This document shows, piece by piece, positions 12,201-24,200 of a DNA stretch of 64,000 nt. Position 1 is the first letter of the stretch. Every line of letters starts with the position of its first letter. This DNA comes from Megaustenia siamemsis. Taxonomy: Eukaryota > Mollusca > Gastropoda > Stylommatophora > Ariophantidae. Below the pieces are notes generated by a model that made no database searches, had not been told where the DNA came from, and saw only the letters and a list, made by a program, of their open reading frames with translations. A program made the position numbers and the translations under genes. The stretch covers positions 147,322,568 through 147,386,567 of the forward strand of contig JAVIAB010000051.1 of NCBI GenBank assembly GCA_032433765.1. The letters are read 5' to 3'.

Positions 12201-15200
12201 GAACTTGAAGACATTAGGTACTTCACTAATTGCATGTCAGATAACTCAGACTAAATCAACCTAAAAATTCCTGAGTTGAAAAGAAAAAAAAAGACAAGCA
12301 GCCTTTAACATTGGCTGAAAAAAAAATATCTATGACTTTGTTTATATAAAAGTAGAGACTGCAGCAGCAAATTTGTTGGTGCACGCAGTCATGTAGGTCC
12401 TGGGTCAATTTCCAGATAAGAATTTTTCTAACACCAACACAGGGTATATTCAGCCTTTTAAAATGGTTGCCAATGATTTTCTTTGGGAAAATGGGATGGA
12501 TGTTGTCTGCGATATCTCTTTCCCTGTATTTTGCCAGTTGTAATCATTATAACGAAGTACTCCAACTTTCCTTTTTCATGATGTGCCCAAAAAATGTTGA
12601 TTGTTTCTTTCTGCTGTTTTTCAGGAGCTCCCTTTTGTGTTGGCGTCTTTGAGAATTTCCTTGTTGGTCTTTTTAGTGTCCTTGAAACTTTCAATATTCT
12701 TCTGAGAAATCCCATCTCTGTGGCCTCTAATCGTCTTTAAATGTAACATCACATTTCAAAATGTAACTCTTTATACTACAAATAAAAGTAAAGTAAAGTA
12801 CCCCCCGTCACGCCAAGTGGCGTATAGGGAAATATGGTGTTAGTGACCCTATATTTTACAGACCTTCAGCACATGATTTTTGGGGTAGTGTGGTCGGTAT
12901 TACGCCCGTGCTGCTTTTACTTTCCCAGAAAAAATCCGGTACCCATTTAAGGCTGGGTGAACCCGGAGCCGTCGGTTGGGATCGAACCCTACCCCTTGTC
13001 CGTAGTAGTCCAGTTCACTAACCACTGAGCTATCGCGGCTCCTACTAATTTTTAGGGAATTAGTAAAACCCAGGTGTCCTCGCCAGGATTACGAACCCCG
13101 GCTGTTGCCGTGGTAAGCCAACCGCCTATCGATTGCGCTAACCGGACACCCTTATACTACAAATGAAAAGATTAAATACAACCTGATGAATGACATGACA
13201 TGATAGTAATGAGCCATTTTTTAATTATTTATTTTTTTATTAATAGATATTATTTATAATAACTTCCAAAGCAGGGAAAACACATTTTTAGCGAGATATA
13301 TTATTGTTATACTACAAGTGGAGTACGGTTGTCATTAGAGGAACCAAAAGGATTAAATGTGGGCACAATAAACAGAGCAAAGGACAGCAATAAAACCTAC
13401 AAGTAGAAGAAACAAAAATTATAAACAACGCATAACAAATTTTCAATACAAATTAGCTCATTATTAAATTAATGTTATTAATTTGTAAATATGCTCAAAT
13501 TATGCCATTAATAAATTCCACCATGATGTTATTATGTACATTATTTGCACTCCACTTTATTCTATATACAAATTAATCTATTCTGATAAGCAGCACATCA
13601 ACAATAAAAAAAAACAGCACTATTTAAAAAAAATTTTTAAATGTATATCATGATGTATATGTTGATGTTATATGTAAAGAATATATATGTTGCTCGTGTG
13701 TTTCCGGGGCCTCATTATGAGGGAAGTAAGGAATAGTGACAAATTGAAGGAATAGACCTGGAGACAGTTCAGAACTACAACTACCTTGGACATACTATAA
13801 CCAGTGATGGAAAATGTACAAGTGAAATAAACGAAAGAATAGAATGGCAAAAAGTAATTTTAATGTCATGAAGCACATACTAACATCAAAACAAATAACA
13901 CCAGGGCTAAAACTAAGAATAGCAAAATGTTATGTCTTCTCAACATTCCTATATGGTGCAGAAACATGGACATTAGACAAGAAAAAAGAGCAGAGAATTG
14001 AAGCCTTTGAAATCTGGATATATAGAAGAATAGCTAGAATTGGATGGAAGGAAAAGAAAACAAGCGATGAAGTCTTAAAACAACTAAAAATAAAAATGAA
14101 AAGAGAACTACTAAACACAATTCAAACAAGACAAATACGATTTTGGGCCGTGTTAAAAGACACAACAGCCTAGGCTAGGAGTAATCCTAGAGGGGAAAAT
14201 ACGAGGTAAAAGAGGCAGAGGCAGACCAAGACTAACATGGACGAGTAACATCAAAAGATGGACAAATCAGCCTATGACAACCTGCACCATCAAAGCAATA
14301 GACAGAGCAGAATGGCGCTCCTTGGTAGCCAACCTTCATTGCGGAGATGGCACTCGATGATGATGATATTATTGTTAAAATGTATAATATTACAGTCAAT
14401 ACAATGAAATAGTTCACAAAAAGATGTCAATAAACAAAGCAAACTGACCTCTGATAGCTGTATTTGCTGAAGCAAGTGGAGTATGGTTGTCATTAGAGGA
14501 ACCAAAAGGATTAAATGTGGGCACAATAAACAGAGCAAAGGACAGCAATAAAACCTACAAGTAAAAGAAACAAAAATTATAAACAACGCATAACAAATTT
14601 TCAATACAAATTAACTCATTATTAAATTAATGTTATTAATTTGTAAATATTCTCAAATTATGCCATTAATAAATTCCACCTTGATGTGATTATGTATATT
14701 ATTTGCACTCCACTTTATTCTATATACAAATTAATCTATTCTGATAAGCAGCACATTAACAATAAAAAAACAGCACTATTTAAAAAAAATTGTTAATGTA
14801 TATCACAATGTATATGTTGATGTTATATGTAAAGAATGTATATGTTGCCCATGTGTTTCCGGGACCTCATTTTGAGGGAAGTAAGGAATAGTGACACTGT
14901 GACCTTCCAGGCATGCCGTAAGAGGTGACTAAGGAGGTTGATCGATGGCTTGACAAGCTGTCATTGTAAAAAGTGTTGTTATGGAAACAGAGCCATAGAT
15001 TTTAGAAGCAGTGATCTCTGCAATATGTGCCATTTTGGTACACACGATTTCTGTTTTTGAGATTGTGGTTCTGCCCTATGTACTGTCTTCAGCTCAAAAG
15101 GACAATAGATAGATAGGTTGATGTTAAAATACATTTACTCCTTAGTGTTACAATATTTATGTACCAAATTAAAAAAAAATGTCCAGTCATAAGATGTGAT

Positions 15201-18200
15201 GGCATATTATAGAAAATATGTTGTTAGTGCCCATATTTTGTATAGACTTTGGCACAATATTTCTTGAAGATAAGCACAAATTTAAAATATACAAAATATT
15301 AAATACTATGCAGGGCCACGAGCACAGCTGCATAGAACATACAAAATAAACATAAAATAGTATGGAACATCTAAACTAATGTATTCTGGCGTGAATCTAT
15401 GTGTTTAATTTGTGTAGTTTGTTACACCTGATGAAAGCTTTTGCCGAAGCGTTGTAGTTTGTCTTGTCTTTCTATTAGTTTAGTTACTCCATACCATTTT
15501 AGGTTAATTTAACACAATATTTCTTAAGCAATGCGATCAGTATTTTGCTAGTGCTCTCTCTCTTTCCCAGAAAACTGTCATTCTCTCTAAGGCTGGGTGA
15601 ACCTGGAAGCCATCAGTCAGGATTTAACCTCACTTCTTATCATAAATGACGGAGCTACCATTCCATTTATGTACAAAGAATGACATAACATGGTTGAAAC
15701 TAATAATCAGTAATCAATATTCTGAAGCATGTTATTCAATATCTTTTTTATGGAATTGTCTAAATATAAAAAATTTAGTAAATCAAATAACAAAATGCCC
15801 CCAGCATTTCATTTTTTTTGGTGTGTTTTCATTGCCCCACTTAGTAACAAAAAGAAATCTTAAATAGCATTGCAACCACATTTTGAATTTAAATTGAATA
15901 AATATTTTATTCTATATGTAATCCACATTGCATTATTTCAAAAGGTTTATAAAACTATTTAGAATAGTATATATATCTTATGATGTTATTTTATCATTTG
16001 CTATGAAGGCTAGCATAAATAATTATGTTTACAATCCTTTGTTACTCATAAAATCCGTCTGTTCTAACAGCCTATGTACGATATCAAGACTATGCAAATC
16101 CCCCCACCTCTTTTTCCCTCTAAGTTTTACCTGATGTCAATTTTAACTATATTTTAAAACTTCATGAAAGTCTCAGTGTCATGGTGCCTTCCTCAGCAGA
16201 CGGAGCCATTTGAATTCATAGACACATCAAGCAAGCCATTACATAGAATGACTAAAGAGATAAAGAAGGAAAAATTAACATCCATACCATAGCACAAGTT
16301 GAAGTATGGGCAGGAATTTTTGTTTTTCCAACAAGAGAGTGCAGTCGCTTCAGCTGGGTGATCAGTGAACTGAAAACACAATTTTAAATATTAACAGGTA
16401 ATAATTACTGTTACAAATAAAATAAATAATTAAATAAGTAAAAGAGTAGAAATTGAACACATATATGTTTCAACAGCACCAAGTATAAGCAGAGAAACAA
16501 ACAATGAATCAATAAATAACAGCTGTTTTTCCTGTTTCTGACTCAAGGCAGTGTGATACAGCACAAATTTATTTCTATAATTAATAAATTCCTTACTAAC
16601 AGATAAACCAATCGGCAACTTTTTCACAATTTTTAAAATTTGAAATAAAAACAGGAACATAAATGAAAATTTATCTAACACATGCAGTGTGTTCAGACAA
16701 GTGGTACACAATTTTGGAAAAAAATGTTAAATAAAAGAATTACAGTGTTTTAGTGAAAATGACTGCTGAAACGTCAACAAAATAAGAGTCGCAAAAACTA
16801 GAGCCGTAACTACAGCTAGTTTTTGCAGCTTGTGGTATAAGTAAGTAAAAAGTAAAGTACCCCCGTCACGCCAAGTGGCGTATAGGGAATATGGTGTTAG
16901 TGACCATACATTTTACAGACCTTCGGCACATGATTTTTGAGGTAATGTGGTCGGCATTACGCCCGTGCCGCCTTACTTTCCCAGAAAAAAATACGGTACC
17001 CATTAAAGGCTGGGTGAACCTGGAAGCCGTCGGTTGGGATCGAACCCTACCTCTTGTCCTTTGTAGTCCAGTTCACTAACCACTGAGCTATCGCGGCTCC
17101 CTAGCTTGTGGTATGGAATGTGTTAAACATCTTAAGTAATTTTGTTTGTTTGTTTGTTGTTAGGATCATCAACACTGCACAGCGAACGAATCCACAGGTG
17201 CTCTGAGAATCTCAAGAGTTGTAGAAAAATCTTGGCCTACGTGCACAAACTTCATAGCTCAACATGGGATCCACAATGTGGGTAGGCTTTTGCTGACACT
17301 TTAGCACAAGCAGTAGCCATATTTATGGCCTACTTTTTTCAATTTTATCTGCCAAGCGATCTTTAATGTGCATGAGTGCACATGGGACCTCCTGTTTATT
17401 GCCATTATTTGAGAGGGTGGGGGACTGGTTGGTCTCGAGGCAAGATGCCGGCCACGAGACAGAGAGGTTGTGGGTTCAAATCCCGGCTGCACCAGTTGGG
17501 ATTTTTATTTATGATTTCTCTCTGTGGCAACCACCCCTGGTCTCAGCAGCGAGTCCGGGCTTGAAATGTCAATTACTCATCAACTGAAAAAATATGAGTA
17601 CCTCCTAAGTCAGAGTTATCTGCCTGTGCAGCGAGGGACCCCTGTGCACATGGCTGCCAGGGAAAAATGGATTAACATGCAAAATTCAGTTCCTAGTCTC
17701 TAGGGACTTCGTCAAAGGTAAAAGCTGGCGAACGAAGAAAAAAAAAAAAAAAATTCGAGAGGACTAGACATGGAATCTCACTACCCAAGAGATCAGGCGT
17801 GGCTAACGTCATAAAGAAAAAAAAAGTAAAGTAAAGTACCCTGTTTACACCACATGGTGTAAAGGGAATATGGTGTTAGAGACCATAATTTTACAGACTT
17901 TCGGCACATGAATTTTGGGTTAATGAACATTATAAAGAAACCACGGATTAATTTTTCCTTTTTTTTGAAAATATCACCACCGCTTCTGGTGGACTTTGAA
18001 CCAGAGTCCTTTCTGTCCTGAGGCTGACATCATACCTCTAGATAACCCAGCCACCCTCCCTATCTCTTTTCCAACGTTATTTTTATATGAAATAATACTA
18101 ATATTGACTGTAAATTTAAAAAAAAGCTGTAACTAAGACAAACAGCTGCCATATATTCTAGGATTTTATTTTATTGCATTAATACACATCACAGCAACAC

Positions 18201-21200
18201 GATTTATAACTGCATTATTATACAATGAGTGTAACAAATAGACCATAGAAACAATTTGCTATAAATGTGTTCGGTTGATTTTACATATTTTTTAATAGCA
18301 TTGCTCAAATTATGGGCGTTGGCATGGTAATAACGAGCTATAGAGAAGAATAATTTGTACAATGAGCAAAGTTTCTGTACAGCCACATGCAAAATACATC
18401 AGAGTTCAAGTTTGCCAGGTTTCATGAGAATTAAATGGACAGTTCCTGAGAAAATCTCTTCAACCGTGTGTATGTAACAAAAAATTGAAAGCTGTCAAAA
18501 TGAGAATAAACTCATGTAGAGATTAAAAAATGTACCCTCTTGGTCTTGACAGAAAGTCTGAAACGTACAAAGAGTCTGTTGCAATAGCTGGACATCTCAG
18601 ACAAGACAGAGAAAACTTCAGAGTAGCTGTAATAGGAGCCAAGTTTCAGAAGGGACAAACCAGATGATGATGACTCAATATTATTTAATCCTAGATTATG
18701 ATATGTATATGTAGTCCTCCACTTAGAGATACCAGTTATAATTCTTCTTCTTCTTCTTTTCTCTTTCACTGATACCTAAAAGGTGTCGTGATTTATATCA
18801 TTTGTCGTTCTTGTGCTGCTCGAATTGTCTGAATTAGTGATTTTCCTTTGTTGTTACATGTCTCTGTCACTGCATCTATCCATCTTCTTCTGGGTCTTCC
18901 TCTTGGTCTTTTCCCATGCATTCTCGAGAAGAACGTCCTTGATGGTGATTGGTGAGGATTCATTCTGACCAGGTGGCCGAACCATTTAAGTTGTTCTTGT
19001 TCTATATATTCTTGGCAGGGTTTTGTTCCTACCATTTTTCTTATGGTTTCATTTGGTATTCTATCTCTTCTTGTGTTGTTTGTTACTTTTCTCAAGCATC
19101 GCATCTCACATGTATTGATCTTTCTTAAATGGGATTTAGAAAGGGTCCATGTTTGACTTTCATAGCACAAAGTTGGTATGAAGATGCTATTTATCATTTG
19201 TTGTTTAGCTGGCATAGAAATGTTTGGATGTCTTAACAATGGTGAAAGCTGGTATGTGACAGCATTTGCTTTTTGTATTCTCATGTCAATTTCTCTGTCT
19301 AGTTTCCATCTTCTGTGAACATTGTGCCTAAATACTTGAATTCCTCTACTTGTTTTATTTCTTTGTCTTTGATCTTGATGTTTAATGGGTGTCTCAATTT
19401 GCTTATTCTTATAGCCTCTGTTTTTGCTGTGTTAATTTTCATACTGTAGTTTGTGCAGCTTTTATCTAGAGATGTTAAATGCTGTTGTAGCAGGTTTTCA
19501 TCCTCATATATTAGGCATTGGTCATCTGCGAAGAGTAGCTCATTGATGTTGGAGTTTTCTACCTCTATGTTATTATTTGATTTGTCACCAGTTATAATTA
19601 CTACCACTTAAATGTAACATTAAGGATAATAAATGCCAGCTGGAAGAGAGGTCAAATGCCAACAACCTGGAAAGAAGCCATTATGGTGCCCATCCTCAAA
19701 CATGGAAAAGACCCACTGGACCCAAGTAGCTACAGACCAATTAGCCTACTGAGCTGCCTGAGCAAACTCATGGAAAGGCTGGTCAACAGAAGACTCATGT
19801 GGCATTTGGAGACAAAACAACAAATCATACCACAACAAAGTGGTTTCCATCAGCACAGATCAACTGAAGACCTCATCACCTACGTTGCACAGGAAATAAA
19901 GATGCTCTACAAGAAAAGAAATACACACTGACAATGTGGGTCGACATGGACAAGGCTTTTGATATGGTATGGAGAGAAGGATTAAAGAACAAGCTTCTCA
20001 GACTTGGCATCCAAGGCCCTTTATTAAATTCGATATCTCAATACCTACAAGACAGAATGGCCAGAGTACAAGTACATGGACAACTAAGTAAGAAAGCCAG
20101 AATCGAACAAGGTGTCCCACAAGATGGAGTCCTATCCCCAACACTCTTTTTAATTTTCATAAATGACATCGTAATGGACAATCCACCCAGAATACACTCA
20201 GCAATGTATGCAGACGACCTGGCGATATTGGCACGTGAAGAATCTATGTCAGTGGCTAGCTCCAAAATGCAAGATGCCATAGGAAAACTTGAAAAATGGA
20301 TGAACACCTTGTAACTACCAATTAACGGAAAAAAACTACATACACAATTTTCAACCTATCAAGAAACACACTCTCTGTAAAACTGAAGATAAAAGACCAT
20401 ACACTTCCTATTGACCAAAACCCAACATATCTTGGCGTCACCCAGGATCGCATTACGACATAGATAAATCGGATAGACAAAGCAAACAAAAGAACAAGAA
20501 AATGAACAGATATTACGAAGAAATTGGCAGGAATGGACTGGGGAGCAGACAGCAATATCTTGAAAAGACTATGCGTAGGAAGAGTAAGACCAGTCCTAGA
20601 GTTATGGAGTCACAGCCTGGGCTACAGCTTCCAAATCACAGCTTAGAAAAATTAACAGAGCACAAAAAAGCCTATATCATCACTGGTGCTATGAAATCTA
20701 CACCTGTCGAGACTCTAGAAACAGTAACAGGTTTACAACCCTTAGAAGACAGATGGAAAACTAAAGTAATGCAACAAGTGGAGAAATATAAAAGGTTCCC
20801 TAGCCACCATATGCACCAAAGAATAACTGGTTTCAGAAAAGGAAGACTAAAGAGAAGCAAATTCGCTGAAATCTCCTAAGAACTGACAACTAGTGACCCA
20901 GTACTGTCACAAACAATGTCGAAACCCATAAGCCCCATCTGATATGACTCCTCATGGGAAACACAAAATACCAGAACTTAAGGAAGACATAAGAGGATTC
21001 ATGAAAAAAGGCACCCAAACAGACACAGAAAGAAAACACATAGCAGAAAAACACGCAAACGACAACAACCTACAGGACTCCTGGTCACACATATACACTG
21101 ATGGCTCTGCTACAAATGCCACCAGAAATGGAGGCGGAGGTGTGTTCTTGAGGCTGAATAACCAAGAAGAGATCACCAAGTCAATAGCTATCGGGAAATT

Positions 21201-24200
21201 CTCAAACAACTATAAAACAGAAACTGAAGCCCTCAAAGACGCTGCAAAACTGGCTATCCAACACAAAATAAAAAAAAACAACTAATCTCTTGAAAAGTGG
21301 TGACATTTTTTCGCATTCCTATCTTGTGCAATGGAAATAAAAAAACATAGAATGGAAACAAATTCAACACTCAGGGTTACTGGAAGTAGTAATCAGTTAG
21401 GTGCACTGAGGGGGGAAACTTGTTTGACCATGGCAAACTGTCAAATTTTTAAGATTTTGTATTATGATGTGGTAATTTTTACTATGCTATCATAATTTAA
21501 GGTTAAATTACTTAGATTGTTCAGCACAAAGTTAAATCGATCATACTGTATGGTTCAGAAACATGGACAACATTAGTAAGGAATGTAAGAAAACTGCATA
21601 TCATTATTAATCACTTACTTAAAGATGGTTAGGGTTAAAAAAATATGAATTTTGGCAAAAACAAATTAATTCATGGCAGAAGAGAAGATAAAAGACAACA
21701 GAGCTGTATAGGACACTCTTTCTCTTTCAAAAGTCAGCTACAATCATCACCAGACATGATCTCATATTAGACCCAATGGAAAAAGTTGAGACATGGAAGA
21801 CCTAGAAACATATGGAGATAAAACCTTCAGTAAGAAAGAACAGGGATGAATTTATTTTTAATGACTTTACTTATTGTAACATCTCATAATTACATACAAA
21901 CCTACACTTTTATGTAATCATGGTCTGATAACATTGTAAGGAAAGCAGCAAAACAATAAAACTGAACAAAGAATACAACATACACATTTTGTTTTTCCAA
22001 GGTTTCCACTTTCTTATGAAGATCACGATTCTCTTGTGTACAATGTTTAATACGCTGTTCAAGTCCCTCAACATAGCCTTGCTTTCGTTTCCTGCTTTCT
22101 TTAGCTGAGATCTGATAAGATTGCAGTAATTGTGGCAATTTAACCAGTCAAAGCTTAAAAGTAGGCTATTCAGCATGATTAGTTTTTTCATAGAAAATGA
22201 GTAAAAATAAAAATGACTAGTTACAGCTTTATCAAACAAAACTATTTTTAGAATCTTCGAGCTTGAGCTCGCAAAAAAAAAAAAAAAGTGCCACACTCAT
22301 ATGTGTGATACTTCAAGACAATATGTAGATACTTTGATAGCATTTTCAAACTAGTTTTTTTTAACATATTAAATGTAATAACAAATAACTTATCAATATA
22401 ATAACAATAATATCTCTCTCTCTGCGATCAAGACTCAATCAGAGTAGGATTCCAGACTCTCACATGAGGACAGCTGTCTATTTAAGTGAATTGATTGACC
22501 TCACAGACAGACCATCGTAATTAGAGTCTGTTAGATCCACTCTGATTGAATACCTGTTAAAATGTTGCACTGTGTTCTGCGCCAGTGGCCCAGTGCATCC
22601 GATTTCAGCCAGCATTTTATTCAGGTTTGTTTTCCTTAGCCTTTGATGGCCCCCAATCTTCTTGCAAGGCAGCAGATTGTTTCATTCTGTAGTGGGATTC
22701 TGTCTTTAGATGGCCCAGGTTTACGAGCACCATCTGCCAGAGTCACTAGAGGTGACTAACACAGACATGCACACACAAAGATATGAGATGTGACTAACAC
22801 TGACATGCACACAACGATATGAGGCATGACTAACACTGACACACACCAAGATATGCGATATGACTAACACAGACATGCACACACAAAGATATGAGATGTG
22901 ACTAACACTGACATGCACACAATGATATGAGACATGACTAACACTGACACACACCAAGATATGACACACACACTAAGATATGAGATGTGACTAACACAGA
23001 CACACTCTAAAATATGAGATATGACTAACACAGATACACACACTAAGATATGAGTTATGACTAAACACAGTCATGCACACACAAAGATATGAGACATGAC
23101 TAACATAAACATGCACTCACAAAAATAGGAGATGTGACTAACATAGACATGCCCACACAAAAATATGAGATATGACTAAACACAAACATACAAAGATATC
23201 AGACATGACTAATATAAATAGACACTTGCTCATGTAAATCAATTTATTCAACGGTTATGAATTTGTCAATGATCTAATTCTATTTTATTGTAGTTTTTAA
23301 GTGGAACAATTGTTTGTTGCTGAATGTCTATTGTCAGCTTACAAATAAAAAAAAAAAAGGAAGCCATCTAGGTCACTGAGGTTATTCCTGTTTGCAATAT
23401 ATCATAAACAATGGCACAAAGTTATGTCAACAGCGAGGACCTAATGAAGGAATACACAATGAAAACAAATATCCACACTGGTTTACTTGGTCTAAATAAT
23501 CTCAATGTATAGTTGCTACAAAGTGTATTCAAAAAATTAATTCTAATGCATGCAATTGGCTATAAAATCAGCTCAAAATTGTTTGTAACTATGGTCACTG
23601 TTATCTGAAGCACCTTACTGTAGAAACCCTAATAAGTAAGAGTGCCGCTACTACTGAGGTATCTGGGTTTCTTTCAAATTATAGGAAGTGGTTATAAGCA
23701 TACCTTGTTTCTAATTTTTCTTCTGACAGCCTTTAAGACACGCTCCTCATCACGAGTTAAAGGAAGATTTACAGGTAGGTTAACACCTTCTTTTGCCAAT
23801 AGCTCTTTCTCTTCGTCTGATAAACGGAGTTCTGGAAACTGAAGAAGACAAAACATACAAATAAAAAATCTAATACAAATCAAACATTTCAGTTTACAAA
23901 TTAAGCATCTCAATTTACAAATCAAATATCTACATTTACAAATTAAACATCTAAATGTACAAATCAAGAATCTAAACTTATAAATTAAACATCTAAATGT
24001 ACAAATCAAGAATCTAAACTTATAAATTAAACATCTAAATGTACAAATCAAGAATCTAAACTTATAAATTAAACATCTAAATGTACAAATCAAGAATCTA
24101 AACTTATAAATTAAACACCTAAATGAACAAATCAAGAATCTAAAATTATAAATTAAACATCTAAATGTACAAATTAAGAATCTAAACTTATAAATTAAAC

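Larger units (their letters stand above)
9293..14448 (-). other. CREB3L intron 7 (repeat-rich)
   Basis: Contains inverted and direct copies of repeat F (about 9838-11045), a Penelope-like tail (11340-11640), repeat G (11757-11912), a LINE-C fragment (12458-12735), the composite SINE (12784-13151), and the exon-7 copy joined to LINE-A (13310-14365). Confidence 0.85.
14555..16287 (-). other. CREB3L intron 6
   Basis: Holds copy B of the duplicated segment, a repeat C copy, and an old SINE-1 split by a later insertion. Confidence 0.85.
16370..21983 (-). other. CREB3L intron 5 (repeat-rich)
   Basis: Contains SINE-1 (16839), SINE-2 (17417), SINE-1 and SINE-3 fragments (17820-18058), LINE-E (18744-19586), LINE-I (19615-21290) and repeat G (21355-21512). 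No coding exon seen. Confidence 0.8.

Noticed and set aside
13071..13150. Functional tRNA gene candidate with 7-bp acceptor-type stem
   Set aside because: Anticodon arm does not fold properly, and the unit lies inside one TSD with SINE-1, so it is a retroposed tRNA-like head.
22721..22969. 82-residue minus-strand ORF ([12 protein letters not shown] repeats)
   Set aside because: By-product of the degenerate tandem array in CREB3L intron 4.
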